64,000 nucleotides of DNA from VRUE01 sp963728045 (GCA_963728045.1 CAVSIE010000002.1:1-64000); one strand, 5' to 3'; positions 1-9,459 are shown, counted from the stretch's first letter. Notes: a model not told the origin generated them from the letters alone. Numbers and translations: made by a program.

Positions 1-10
1 ACGTGTGAGT

Positions 11-39
11 GAAGGCCCAGGTCACCGACCTGGGCCTTC
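11..39. terminator. Perfect hairpin at the window edge, terminator-like
   Basis: Positions 11-22 and 28-39 are perfect 12-bp inverted complements around a 5-base loop. On the plus strand the stem is followed by a short T-containing stretch. The hairpin overlaps the C-terminal reading frame of the recombinase on the minus strand, so it may terminate that gene or one lying to the left of the window. A recombination-related role is possible, but no direct repeat or tRNA end is visible. Confidence 0.5.
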
Positions 40-235
40 TCGTTGGGAGGGTGTTCCCCCGGATCAGGCGGTCTTCCTCCGGCGGTTCCCCCGACCTTCC
101 CCCGTGGCGCTTTCGGGCGGGGAGCGGGCTTGGCGAGGCGTTCGGTGGCGCGGGCTGCGTCGGCCTGCATGCCGGGCAGGACGTGCTGGTAGGTCTGCAT
201 CGTGAACGCGATGTTGGCGTGCCCGAGCCGCTCGC

Positions 236-1255
236 TCACGACCTTGATCGGGATCCCGTCCTTGATGAGCAGGCTCCCGTGGGTATGGCGAAGATCGTGG
301 AACCTGATCCTCGGAACCCCGCGTTGTGGACGATCCGTCGGAACGCCTCGTAGACCGCGTGGGGATGGACGGGGTCGCCGTCGCCGTCGGTGAACACCCA
401 CGCCTCCTCGTTGACGATGCCGACGGCGGCGAACCCGGCGGCCTGGTGGGCACGCCAGCCCGCGAGGACGGCGAGGGTGGTGTCGTCCAGGGCGATGGCG
501 CGGCGGGCGTTCTTGGTCTTGCCGCGGGTCTGGTGGACCTCGTAGCCGACGGCGACGAGCCCGCGGTTGAGGTGCAGGCGCTGCTTGGCGAAGTCGATGT
601 CGGGCCACTTCAGGCCGAGCACCTCGTTGCGGCGCATCCCGGTCATCGCCGTCAGCCACAGCAGCGGAAACAGCCGGTGCCCGACGGCGGTACGCATGAG
701 CTGGCGCAACTCCTCCTCGGTCAGCGAGATCCCTTCGATCCGCTGGAGGGAGCGCTGCTTCGGAGCTCGGGCGACGACGGCGACGTTGCGGGTGACGAGT
801 CCTCGGCGCAGCGCGTCGGCGAGCGCGCCCTTGATGAGGAGGTGGATCTCGTACACGGTCTTCGGCGCCAGCCCACGACCTGTGGTCGGGTGCAGGAGCG
901 CGTCGTAGAGCGCCTCGATCTGCTGGTACCGCAGCCGTCGGATGCTCACCGTGCCCAACGCAGGCAGGATGTGGCTTCGCACGTTGCGTTCGTAGCCGCG
1001 GTAGGTGCTCGTGGCGAGGTGCTGCTGCTTGGCCGGCAGCCATTGGCTGGTGAGGTAGGCGCCGAACGTCAGCGAGCGCACCGCGTCGATCCGGACAGCC
1101 TCGGCGGCGGCGAGCTTGGCGGCGAGACGCTCGGCTTCGGCCCGGTCTGTGCCAGCCGGATGCCAGCTGCGATGCTCCTTTCCGGTGATGGGGTCTCGGC
1201 CTTCGTAGATCACCGCGTAGTAGCGGTAGCCGCGCTTCTTCACGTATCCCTTCAT
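236..1255 (-). CDS. Tyrosine recombinase / phage integrase, frameshifted near the C-terminus
   Basis: Site-specific DNA recombinase of the lambda-integrase family. Residues 1-60 resemble the AP2-like arm-binding domain (YYAVIYEGRDPITGK), residues 65-165 the SAM-like core-binding domain, and the catalytic domain follows with the first Arg in TGMRRNEVLGLKW. About 30 residues before the stop the frame is lost near position 320, apparently through one missing G in a G run. In the adjacent frame the expected HDLRHTHGS box (His and Arg), the LGHAN segment and the catalytic Tyr in MQTYQHV follow, and that frame stays open to the window edge. The functional protein would therefore extend to position 1 or beyond. 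No excisionase gene is seen in the 270 bases upstream, which hold nothing recognisable. It marks a possible integrated element at the left edge. Confidence 0.8.
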   Translation of the reverse strand: MKGYVKKRGYRYYAVIYEGRDPITGKEHRSWHPAGTDRAEAERLAAKLAAAEAVRIDAVRSLTFGAYLTSQWLPAKQQHLATSTYRGYERNVRSHILPALGTVSIRRLRYQQIEALYDALLHPTTGRGLAPKTVYEIHLLIKGALADALRRGLVTRNVAVVARAPKQRSLQRIEGISLTEEELRQLMRTAVGHRLFPLLWLTAMTGMRRNEVLGLKWPDIDFAKQRLHLNRGLVAVGYEVHQTRGKTKNARRAIALDDTTLAVLAGWRAHQAAGFAAVGIVNEEAWVFTDGDGDPVHPHAVYEAFRRIVHNAGFRGSGSTIFAIPTGACSSRTGSRSRS

Positions 1256-1541
1256 CGTGTTCCTCCGTCAGTCCTGGGTTCCGCAGGTCGGGACCCGGGG
1301 GAACAATCGGTAGACCACACCCGGGCCGGGTGCCTACCGACAGGTCAGGCGCGAATGCCCAGGTAGGCGCGCCGACAGCGCGAACGGGCAGTCGTGGGAA
1401 CGGACCGCTCGAACAACGGCCCTGAGAATCACCGACGCCTCCGTGATCGGTACCGGGACGCGCCCAATGAGCTGCGTCGCGTAGCCGGCGAACTCGGATG
1501 TATAACGACCCCGACGTCGTCGTCGTTACCGGATGGGAGTG

Positions 1542-1987
1542 CTACTCGGTCGCGTTGGTGACGACGCCCCACTGTCCCGCCGGCGGCCGCCGGATCCAGA
1601 CACCGGGATCAAGCGTGAACGCCGCGGCCTCCGCGAGAAGTGCAGTCCAATCGTCTGGTGGTGGCGACGGGACTCGCAGCCCGTCAACCCTGCGGAATGC
1701 TCGAATCCGGCTGCGACGACGATCCAATGGCGGATCACTGCCTCGACGGTTTCGATGGTCTGCGAGTCGACGTTCGGAACGACACACGAGCCGACCATCT
1801 GGATGTCGGCGTCGTTCCCCTTCTTGGCCACCTCACGCAGGCGAGGCGCCGGCCGTCCGGAGACACCGACCATGCCGACCTTGACTTCCGCCCCTGATCC
1901 GGTCAGGAACGCGTAGACGTACCGATCTTGCTTGACGAGGTCGTAGCCAGTCTCACTCCACTCTGGCACCGGGATGGCTTCGCGCAC
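1542..1987 (-). CDS. Small GIY-YIG-like protein, frameshifted
   Basis: The N-terminal part reads DRYVYAFLTGSGAEVKVGMV followed by RLREVAKKG. This resembles the start of the GIY-YIG/T5orf172 fold: a YVY strand, a KVGMV strand, then RLRE. The frame shifts near 1,690-1,700. In the neighbouring frame a Trp- and Pro-containing tail (DDWTALLAEAA, then QWGVVTNATE) runs to a stop at 1,542, giving a combined protein of about 148 residues. Endonuclease activity is not shown: no catalytic Arg or Glu can be assigned confidently. It lies between the recombinase and an HxlR regulator, all on the minus strand. Confidence 0.4.
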
Positions 1988-2197
1988 CTCAACGTTCGTC
2001 GGCCGAAGGCGATTCCGGCGAACACGGCTCGGCGCGGCGGCCCGGGTCCGACCGCCCGGCGATCTCCCACGCTCTGTGCCTGCAGTCGATCCCGTCGCGA
2101 TGAGATGCGCTGGCGACGACTGGGACCGGGACGACGGCCGGGGTACCGAACGAGGCGGTCGGGATTGTGACCGTGTTGTCCCTGACGGTTTCGGGGG

Positions 2198-2793
2198 TCA
2201 TCGCGTTCGATGAGAGTCGGCGCGCGGGCGCCGCCGATTGGTCAGGGTTCCGGTCCCTTGTGCGTTGCGGGCGAGTTGTTCGTGCAGGACCGAGTTCTCG
2301 GGCTCGCGTGAGGACTCCGTCAGTTCGGCGTGGTGACGGCGGGAGCGCCGGGACCGGGCAGTGCCCGCACTCTCGCGGACGTCGATCTCCTCGGCGCACT
2401 CGCTGCAGACGACGACGGCGTGCATGTCGTGGTCGCACGCCGTGTGGTGCAGCACGAGCGGGGTGCCCTCCGGGCCGACGAGCCAGCGGTCGCCCCACGC
2501 GGCCATCGCGGCGAGCACGGTGTAGGCGTCGCGGCCCTTGTCGGTGAGGCGGTACTCGCTGCGTGGCGGGTTGTTCTGGTACTCGACGCGGCGCAGTAGC
2601 GCCTTCGTCGACGAGGGCGTTCAGCCGCCGGGTGAGGATGTTGCGGCCGATGCCGAGCGCGGCTTGGAAGTCGTCGAAGCGCCGGGTGCCGAGGCACGCC
2701 TCACGGATGATGAGGATGTTCCAGTGGTCGCCGAGCACCGCTGCGCTGCGGGCGATGGTGCAGGGCCAGTCGGAGGTGTCGACTGCGCTTCAC
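2198..2793 (-). CDS. HxlR-family winged-helix regulator, two frameshifts
   Basis: DNA-binding regulator of the HxlR/MarR-like group. The helix-turn-helix core LGDHWNILIIREACLGTRRF, then FDDFQAALGIGRNILTRRL, is diagnostic of the family. After GATAP the frame is lost near 2,600; in the next frame YRLTDKGRDAYTVLAAMAAW-type sequence continues (MAAWGDRWLVGPEG), with an HTACDHDMHAVVVCSEC zinc-like segment. A second shift near the start separates the likely GTG (2,793) and the expected N-terminal DWPCTIARSAA segment. It is transcribed away from the molybdopterin oxidoreductase, and the repeats at 2,815-2,862 lie between the two genes, so local divergent control is plausible. Confidence 0.75.
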
Positions 2794-2842
2794 GCCGTCG
2801 ATCCTAGACGGTTGGTTGCATGATGGCACGGATCTGGCTACT

Positions 2843-2862
2843 CTCCGTTGCATCATGAAATC
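2843..2862 (+). promoter_or_regulatory. 20-bp element shared with the enoyl-CoA hydratase promoter
   Basis: CTCCGTTGCATCATGAAATC matches the reverse complement of 8,503-8,522 at 18 of 20 positions. A related copy, GTTGCATGATGG, lies 28 bp upstream at 2,815-2,826. Both 20-bp copies sit immediately upstream of or over a candidate start codon. The region separates a divergent HxlR regulator from the molybdopterin oxidoreductase, so the element is a candidate operator for that regulator. An ATG inside the element opens a 25-codon frame (2,855-2,932) that ends overlapping the next ATG; it may be a leader or chance. Confidence 0.5.
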
Positions 2863-2935
2863 CGATCGGGGCACGATCGGAGGCCGTCGGGGGCTGCGGT
2901 TCGCACTCGGATGCTGGGAGGACCACCGATGACCG

Positions 2936-5218
2936 ATGCCGCAACGGCGCACCGAGGTCGCGTGGCAGCCGTCGGCGTGCATCTTGTGCGAGTGCAACTG
3001 CGGCGTCGAGATCCGCCTCGGCGACGACGGCAACGTTCGCCCGCATCCGGGGCGACAAGGCCCACCCGGCGTCGAAGGGCTACACGTGCGAGAAGGCGCT
3101 GCGGCTGGACTACTACCAGAACGGACGTGGTGAGCGGCTGCTGAGCCCGCTGCGACGGCGTCCGGACGGGTCGTACGAGGAGATCGACTGGGACACCGCG
3201 ATCCGCGAGGTCGCCGAGAAGCTGGCCGCGGTGCGCGACACGTACGGCGGCGAGGCGATCGTCTCCTACGGCGGCGGCGGGCAGGGCAACCACCTGGGCG
3301 GCGTCTACGGCTCGGCGACGCTCGCGGCGCTCGGCTCGCGGTTCAAGGCCAGCGCCATCTCGCAGGAGAAGACCGGCGAGATGCTGGTGATGGGCAAGAT
3401 GTTCGGGGTGCCGCTGCGCGGCGACTTCGAGCACTGCGAGGTGGCCTTCTTCATCGGCAAGAACCCGTGGATCTCCCACGGCATCCCGCATGCCCGCACG
3501 ACGTTGAAGGCGATCGCCGCCGACCCCGACCGGGCGATGATCGTGATCGACCCCCGGGTGTCCGAGACCGCTGCGTTGGCCGACTTCCACCTGCGCGTCC
3601 GACCCGGCCGCGACGCCTGGCTGCTGGCGGCGATGGCGGCGGTGCTCGTCGACGAGGGCCTCGTCGACCGGGCCTGGCTGGCCGATCACGCCGTCGACTA
3701 CGAGGACACGCTGGCCGCGCTCGGTCGAGGTGCCGATCGCCGAGTTCTGCGAGATCGCCGGCGTCGACGAGGCGCTGGTGCGGGCCGCCACGAGGCGGAT
3801 CGCGGCGGCGTCGAGCGTGGCCGCGTTCGAGGACCTCGGGGTGCAGATGAACCGCCACTCGACGTTGGTCAGCTACCTCGAGAAGCTGGTCTGGCTGCTG
3901 ACAGGGAACCTGGCGATCCCCGGCGGCCAGTACGCGATGACCGGGCTCGGCGGGATCCTGCGGATGGCCCGCCACGAGCTGCACCCGACCAACTTCCCGG
4001 TGTCGCCGGTGCTCGGCTGGCGGGTGATCGGCGGGCTGATCCCGTGCAACATCCTCGCCGAGGAGATCCTCACCGATCACCCCAAGCGCTACCGGGCGAT
4101 GTTCGTCGAGTCCGGCAACCCGGTGCACTCGGTGGTCGACAGCGCGCAGATGCGCGAGGCGATGCGCGCCCTCGACGTCAGCGTGTGCATCGACGTGTTC
4201 ATGACCGAGACGGCCCGCGAGTGCGACTACGTGCTGCCGGCGACGACGCAGTTCGAGAAGTTCGAGGCGACGTTCTTCAACTTCGAGTATCCCGCGCAAC
4301 TACTTCCACCTGCGCCGACCGGTGGTCGAGCCACCGGAGGGCCCGCTGCCCGAGCCGGAGATCCACACCCGGTTGGTCGCTGCGCTCGGGATGATCGACG
4401 ACGGTCGTCGTCGCTGACCTGCGCGCAGGCGGCGCAGGTCGGGCGGGCCGAGTTCGCCGCCCGCTTCGCCGAGGTCACGACGTCCGACCCTCGCGCCGCG
4501 GCGATCGCGCCGATCCTGCTGTACCTCACGCTCGGCCCGACGCTGCCGCACGGCGCGGCAGCGGCCGCGGCGCTGTGGCCGATGGCGGTGCGCTGCGCCC
4601 AGGTCAACCCCGACGGCGTCGCCCGCGCCGGCCACGGCGACGGCCCCGACGCCGGCGACCGACTGTTCGACGCGATCGTCGACAGCCCGTCGGGTGTCGT
4701 GACCACCGACGACACCTGGGAGATCACGTGGCAGCGGCTGAAGACGAGCGACGGCCTCGTCCACGTCGACATCCCCGAACTGCTCGACGAACTGGCCGGC
4801 CTCGCCGACGAGGTCCCGCCCGGCGGCGACGCCGAGTGGCCGCTGATGCTGTCGGCCGGCGAGCGCCGCTCGTTCACCGCCAACACCAACTTCCGCGACC
4901 CGGCGTGGCGCAAGAAGGATCCCGACGGGGCGTTGCGGATCTCCCCGCTCGACGCCGAACGGATCGGCCTCGCCGACGGCGACTCGGCGACGCTGACCAC
5001 GAAGCGGTGCGCACGCGATCGTCACCATCACCCTCGACGACACGATGCAACCCGGCCACATCGCGGTGCCCAACGGACTCGGTCTCGACCACCTCGAGGA
5101 CGGCACGCGGGTGCTCACCGGGCTGCCGCCGAACGAGCTGACCACCGCCGAGGACCGCGACCCGTGGGCCGGCACCCCGTGGCACAAGTCCGTGCCGGCC
5201 CGGCTCGAGCCGGTCTGA
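2936..5218 (+). CDS. Molybdopterin-dependent oxidoreductase (formate dehydrogenase/nitrate reductase-like), multiply frameshifted
   Basis: Large bis-MGD oxidoreductase subunit. The N-terminal [4Fe-4S] motif reads ACILCECNCGVEIRL with the fourth Cys in GYTCEKA; the molybdopterin core follows (SYGGGGQGNHLGGVYGSA, IDPRVSETA, FVESGNPVHSV), and a C-terminal dinucleotide-binding domain ends in WHKSVPARLEPV. The frame is broken at about 3,047, 3,730, 4,292, 4,405-4,430 and 5,007, and the expected sequence resumes after each break. The break at 4,292, for example, is an extra C that separates FNFEYP from RNYFHLRRP. Total length would be about 760 residues, normal for this family. The start is 2,936 by homology, although a ribosome site (GGGAGG, 2,916-2,921) fits ATG 2,929 better. 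The substrate cannot be assigned. Confidence 0.8.
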
Positions 5219-5228
5219 ACCGGCTGAC

Positions 5229-5649
5229 GTGAAGGCGTTCGTCATCGACCGCTACAAGCCCGCCGACGGCGGCCACCTCGCCGACGTCGCGGACCCACGG
5301 CCCGGCGCCGGGCAGGTGCTCGTCGAGGTCCACGCCGCCGGGGTCAACCCGCTCGACGTGCGGATCCGCAGCGGCGAGTTCAAGCTGTTCCTCCGCCACC
5401 ACATGCCGCTGATCCTCGGCAACGACGTCGCCGGCGTCGTGCCCGCCGTCGGGCCGACGTGTCCCGGTTCGCGGTCGGCGACGAGGTGTACGCCCGCGCC
5501 GAGCGCGCCGCCGGCGGGTTCGCCGAGCTGTCGCGCTCGACGGTGACTCGATCGTCTGCCTGCTCCAGGGTGTCTTCAAGGACTCGTATCCGCACTTCCC
5601 GCGCCACGCGACGGCCACCGAGCCGGCTCCGGAGACGAGCGGGCCATGA
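5229..5649 (+). CDS. Truncated MDR-family zinc-type alcohol dehydrogenase / quinone oxidoreductase
   Basis: The first 75 residues are a GroES-like MDR domain: MKAFVIDRYKPADGG, AAGVNPLDVRIRSGEFK, then ILGNDVAGVV. One base is missing near 5,457; the continuing frame reads VSRFAVGDEVYAR and GGFAEL. Around 5,545 the homology ends. Instead of the NAD(P)-binding domain (the family is usually 310-340 residues) the sequence runs into an unrelated tail, SYPHFPRHATATEP, and stops at 5,649 with an ATGA overlap onto the next gene. Either about 600 bases are deleted here or two fragments have been collapsed during assembly. It starts 11 bases after the molybdopterin oxidoreductase, so co-transcription is likely. 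Confidence 0.65.
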
Positions 5650-6652
5650 AGATCGGCACGTCGTTGCGGTTCCTGTTCCCGGCGGGGCCGCAGACCCTGG
5701 CGATGTACCAGGCGATCACGGCCGCGCTGCCGCCGGGCGCGTTCACCGACCGGCCGATGGGCGATGACGACGTCGGTCGCCAAGCGCAGAACCTGGTCGA
5801 GATCGCTCGTGCGGCGCAGGCGGCGAACATGTGGGGCCTGCTCGTCGGCGACAACCATGCGATCCCGCCGCAGTACGCCAACATGTTCCAGCCGGTGCCG
5901 ACCATCGCCAGGCTGAGCGCCGAGACCGGCCCGATGATGCTCGGCATGGTGCTGCTGGCGCCCTTCTACCACCCGCTGCTGCTGGCCGAGCAGATCGGGA
6001 CGTTGAGCGCGTTCGTCGACGCGCCGCTCGTCATCACGTTCGCCTCCGGCGGCTCGGCGCACGCTTCGACCGCTTCGGCTACCGCATCGGATCGCGTGGC
6101 CCACGTTCGGAGGAGATGATCCCGGTCGTGCGGGCCCTGCTCGCCGGGGACGTGGTCACGGCCGCCGGCCGGTCGTTCGAGGTCGTCGAGGGCGTCATCT
6201 CGCCGCTGCCTCGACGGAACGTGGAGATCTGGATCGCCGGCACCAACGACATCACCGTCGAGCGAGCCGGACGGCTCGGAGACGGGTGGCTGACCGCCCA
6301 GAACGCCACCGACGAGGCGCTCGTCGAGCAGCTCGACCTGTACCGCCGCACCGCCGACGAACACGGCCGGCCGTATCGCCCGGTGCTGCGCCGTGACGTC
6401 CACGTCGCCGAGACCGACGCCGAGGCACGAGCCCACGTCGAGCCGATCCTCGAGCAGGGCTATCGCGGGGCGGACCTGTCACGCCTGTTGGTCGGCTCGC
6501 CCGACACCGTCGCGACCCGGCTGCGCTCGTACGAGTCGATGGGCTTCGACCACGTCATGGTCCGCCACGTCACCGGCGACCACGCGGCGATGCTGCGCAG
6601 CTTCGAGTTGCTCGGCGAGGTCGTGCGCGCCGTCAGCTCCGGCGCCGCTTGA
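5646..6652 (+). CDS. LLM-class flavin/F420-dependent oxidoreductase, one frameshift
   Basis: Luciferase-like monooxygenase fold (TIM barrel using FMN or F420). MKIGTSLRFLFPAG opens the protein; MWGLLVGDNHAIPP, LGMVLLAPFYHPLLLAEQIG and IWIAGTNDITVERAGRLGDG are typical LLM barrel segments. Two extra bases near 6,060 shift the frame; RFDRFGYRIGSRGP resumes in the next frame and continues to the stop at 6,652. Combined length about 335 residues, normal for the family. The start overlaps the previous gene by ATGA. The 3' end overlaps the convergent MBL-fold gene by 20 bases. Confidence 0.8.
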
Positions 6653-7465
6653 GCGCCGTGACCGCCGACAGGATCAAGGCGCTCGGGTTCCCGAGGTCCG
6701 GGTAGCGGCGCTGCATCCGCTCGACGAGGTCACGTGAGCCGCTCGCCGCCTCGACCTCGGTGATGAAGTCGCCGATGTAGTCGCGGGTGAACCCGACGGA
6801 CGCGGCGAGATCGTCGTCGGGCAGCTCCGGTCGCTTGTGCCCGGCGACGACGATGCGCGGTTCGAGCTCGGCGACCTTGGCGATGCTCTCCAGCCAGCCG
6901 TGCCAGCCGTCGGCGATCGGACTCGGCGAGGAACGGGTTGATCCCGTTGTAGATCACGTCGCCGGCGACGACGGCGGCGATCGACGGGACGTGCAGCACC
7001 GTGTTGTTCGGGATGTCGGCCTGCCCGACGACGATCGCTCGGAGCACCTCGCCGTCGACCGTGATCGTGTCGCCGTCGAGCGGTTCGGGGATCGCCGTGT
7101 TGTCCAGCGCCGTGCCGCTGAACATCTCCGCCCAGCGGGCGCGCGCGGCGTCGTTGCCGGCGGCGATCTCGGCGGCGACGACCGGCGCGGCCAGCGGCCG
7201 GGCCTGCGGGGAACCGTTCGAGGAGCCGTTCGAGACCGAAGTAGTGGTCGGCGTGGGCGTGCGTGACGTAGATCGCGGTCAGCGTCGTGCCGCTGGCGAG
7301 CACCCGGCCGATCACCGCGTCGACGTCGTCGGCCATGAACTGGGTGTCGACGAGGACCGACTCGGTCGGCCCGGCGATGAGCGTCGACGTCGTCGGCGAG
7401 AACGACCCGCCGTTGTCCAGCTCGCGTTGCGGCCCGGTGTAGACGTCGAGTCGCAGGCCGCTCAA
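6633..7465 (-). CDS. MBL-fold metallo-hydrolase, frameshifted
   Basis: Metallo-beta-lactamase superfamily hydrolase. The metal-binding motif THAHADHYFG is clear about 60-70 residues in, preceded by SVLVDTQFMADD and GTTLTAIYV. A frameshift near 7,190-7,210 follows ERLLERFP. The next frame carries the middle of the protein (ALDNTAIPEPLDGDTITVDG, IPNNTVLHVPSIAAVVAGDV, NGINPFLAES). A second shift near 6,920 leads to the expected C-terminus with an AGHKRPELPDDDL-type metal ligand, ending LGNPSALILSAVTALKRRRS at 6,633. TTG at 7,465 is the chosen start because conserved sequence begins there; it is uncertain, as the frame is open further upstream. The substrate is unknown. Confidence 0.7.
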
Positions 7466-7679
7466 TGTTGCACCGTGACGCGATGCGACGAGTCCGGCCC
7501 GTGTTGGTGCACCATTGAGCCGAAGACCGTGTCGATGGCTCGCTCGGTCGAAGACTCCCTCGCTCAGGCCGTGCCTCATCGCCGCGGCTCGGCGCCCACA
7601 GCCGGTGCACGTGTTGACGGCCTGCAGCGGGCGGACCACGCCACGAGGTGGGCTGAGATGACCGGCGAGTAGAGGTCGC

Positions 7680-8513
7680 TCATCGTCCGGTGAACTTCGC
7701 TGCGCGCCGCTCGATGAACGAGGCGATGCCCTCCTGGAAGTCCTCGGTCTCGCGGACGGTGCGCTCCATCTCGGCGATCGCCGCGATCGCCGCCGGCTCG
7801 TCCTCGTCGAGGGCGATGCGGGCGTTGGCGATGGTGTGGCGCAGCGCGGTCGGCGAGCACTGCAGCAGCTCACGGGCGAGCTCGACGGCGCGCTCACGCT
7901 GGGTACCGGGCTCGACGACCTCCTGGACGAGACCGATCCGGTAGGCCTCGTCGGCGCCGAACTCGTCGGCGCGCAGCAGGTGGTACATGGCGTTGCCCCA
8001 TCCGGCCCGCTGCACGTAGCGCACCGTCGCCCCACCCAGCGGGGCCAGGCCGCGCTTGGGCTCCAGCTGGCACATCCGCAGATCGTCGGCGGCGATGACG
8101 ATGTCGCCGCCGAGGGCGATCTCGATGCCGATCGTGAACGTGATCCCCTGCACCGCGGTGATCCGCGGCTTCGTCAACCGGCGACCGAGGCTGAACGGGT
8201 CGACCGGGGCCGACGTCTGGGCGGCGCGCCGCTCGGCCGCCGCGGCCCGCGCCTCGTCGGTGAAGAACAGCGGCATCTCCAACCCGGCGGTGGTGTGGTC
8301 CCCGGCGAACGTCAGCACACCGACGAACAGGTCCGGATCGTCGTCGAGCCGGGTCAGCGCGTCCTCCAGCTCGTGCGTGATCTTCGGGGTGAACGCGTTC
8401 TTCTTCTCGACCCGGTCGACGGTGAGCACGAGGATGTGCTCGTCGACCACCTCGGTGCGGACCTCGCCGTGCGGATGGCGCTCACTGCCGGCACCACCGG
8501 TAGATTCCATCAT
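7680..8513 (-). CDS. Enoyl-CoA hydratase/isomerase family protein
   Basis: Crotonase-fold acyl-CoA enzyme, one of the few intact genes in this segment. VLTVDRVEKKNAFTPKITHE is the usual crotonase N-terminus. The oxyanion-hole region is KPRITAVQGITFTIGIEIAL followed by GGDIVIAADD; FKEGI-like DFQEGIASFIERRAAKF closes the protein. The Gly-rich LEPKRGLAPLGGATV segment places it near hydratases rather than dehalogenases, but the catalytic Glu pair is not clear, so hydratase versus isomerase activity is open. The start is ATG 8,513 or 8,510; both lie inside the 20-bp promoter element shared with the molybdopterin oxidoreductase, so the frame further upstream is untranslated. It is divergent from the SDR gene. 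Confidence 0.85.
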   Translation of the reverse strand: MMESTGGAGSERHPHGEVRTEVVDEHILVLTVDRVEKKNAFTPKITHELEDALTRLDDDPDLFVGVLTFAGDHTTAGLEMPLFFTDEARAAAAERRAAQTSAPVDPFSLGRRLTKPRITAVQGITFTIGIEIALGGDIVIAADDLRMCQLEPKRGLAPLGGATVRYVQRAGWGNAMYHLLRADEFGADEAYRIGLVQEVVEPGTQRERAVELARELLQCSPTALRHTIANARIALDEDEPAAIAAIAEMERTVRETEDFQEGIASFIERRAAKFTGR

Positions 8514-8522
8514 GCAACGGAG
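8503..8522 (-). promoter_or_regulatory. Second copy of the shared 20-bp element
   Basis: Reading on the minus strand the sequence is CTCCGTTGCATGATGGAATC, 18 of 20 identical to 2,843-2,862. It covers the tandem ATG start codons of the enoyl-CoA hydratase. Together with the upstream copy this suggests a common regulator, possibly the HxlR protein at 2.2-2.8 kb, controlling both transcription units. Confidence 0.5.
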
Positions 8523-8587
8523 CGTACGGCGTCGCGCCGATGTGACGCAAGCCGGGGTTGTCGGCCAGCCGGACGGCACGTATGGTG

Positions 8588-8604
8588 CGTTCCATCACGG
8601 AACG
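8588..8604. promoter_or_regulatory. Palindromic operator candidate upstream of the SDR
   Basis: CGTTCC-ATCAC-GGAACG is a perfect 6-bp inverted repeat with a 5-base spacer, 14 bases ahead of the SDR start and in the divergent region with the enoyl-CoA hydratase. The size suits a dimeric repressor; which protein binds is not known. Confidence 0.35.
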
Positions 8605-8618
8605 GATCGGGAGGTGTC

Positions 8619-9329
8619 GTGGACGTTGCAGGGTCGGTCGCGCTGGTCACCGGAGGGAATCGCGGCTTCGGGGCGTCGCTGTGCGCGGCACTCGTCGAGC
8701 GTGGTGCGGCCAAGGTGTACGCCGGGGCGCGTGACCCGGCGACGGTCGACGACACCAGGCGTCGAAGCCGTCCAGCCTCGACATCACGTCACCGACCGAC
8801 GTGGCGGCGGCCGTTGCGCGCTGCGGCGACGTCACGCTGCTGATCAACAACGCCGGGATCGGCACCGGCACGGGAGTGCTCGCCGACGATGCGATGACGC
8901 AGCTGCAGCGCGAGCTCGACACCAACGTGCTCGGACCGCTGGCGATGAGCCGGGCGTTCGCCCCCGTGCTCGCCGCCAACGGCGGCGGGGCGATGGTCAA
9001 CGTGCTGTCCGTCCTGTCGTGGTTCGCCGCCCCGCCGAGCGCCCTGTACTGCGCGGCCAAGGCCGCCTCGTGGTCGCTGACCAACTCGCTGCGTCTCGAG
9101 CTGGCCTCTCAGCACACCCAGGTCGTCGCCGTCCACGTCGGCTTCATGGACACCGACATGACCGCTCGCGCTGAACGTCCCCAAGTCGTCCCCCGATGAC
9201 ATCGCCCGCCTCGTGCTCGACGCCGTGCAGGCCGGCGAGTCCGAGGTGCTCGCCGACGACGCCAGCCGTCGAGTGAAGGCCGCATTGTCGGGCGATCTCA
9301 CGCTGCTCTACCCCGCGATCGCGTCGTGA
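8619..9329 (+). CDS. Short-chain dehydrogenase/reductase, two frameshifts
   Basis: NAD(P)-dependent oxidoreductase with a Rossmann fold. SVALVTGGNRGFGASLCAAL carries the TGxxxGxG cofactor motif, TLLINNAGIG the NNAG motif, and SALYCAAKAA the YxxxK catalytic pair preceded by Ser. The frame is lost near 8,755 (resuming as the DITSPTDVAAAVARCGD segment) and again near 9,172, after which PDDIARLVLDAVQAGES leads to a stop at 9,329. Combined length about 236 residues, typical of classical SDRs. GTG 8,619 is chosen because GGGAGG lies 5 bases upstream. Substrate unknown. Confidence 0.75.
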
Positions 9330-9378
9330 CGCCGAGCCCGGCGATGACGGCCACGACGGCCAGCCATCCGTGGGCAGA

Positions 9379-9397
9379 ACCCTGGGTCACCCAGGGT
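9379..9397. promoter_or_regulatory. 19-bp perfect palindrome upstream of the SRPBCC gene
   Basis: ACCCTGGGT-C-ACCCAGGGT has 9-bp arms and a single central base. It lies about 60 bases ahead of the SRPBCC start and is followed by GATACGTT, which could serve as a -10 region. It has no T-tract and does not sit after a gene on its coding strand, so an operator is more likely than a terminator. Confidence 0.4.
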
Positions 9398-9459
9398 GAT
9401 ACGTTCACCGTTCAGACCTTGTATCCAGCTCGGGCATCTGGCTTCGGTGAGGGGGTTCC

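Noticed and set aside
2855..2932. A 25-codon leader ORF before the molybdopterin oxidoreductase
   Set aside because: Composition is uninformative and its ATG lies within the putative operator; without conservation data it is not called as a gene.
6674..8035. A 453-codon minus-strand frame as one gene
   Set aside because: Only its middle (THAHADH region) is real MBL-fold sequence. The first part is a shadow of the enoyl-CoA hydratase and the last part is out of frame with the MBL C-terminus.
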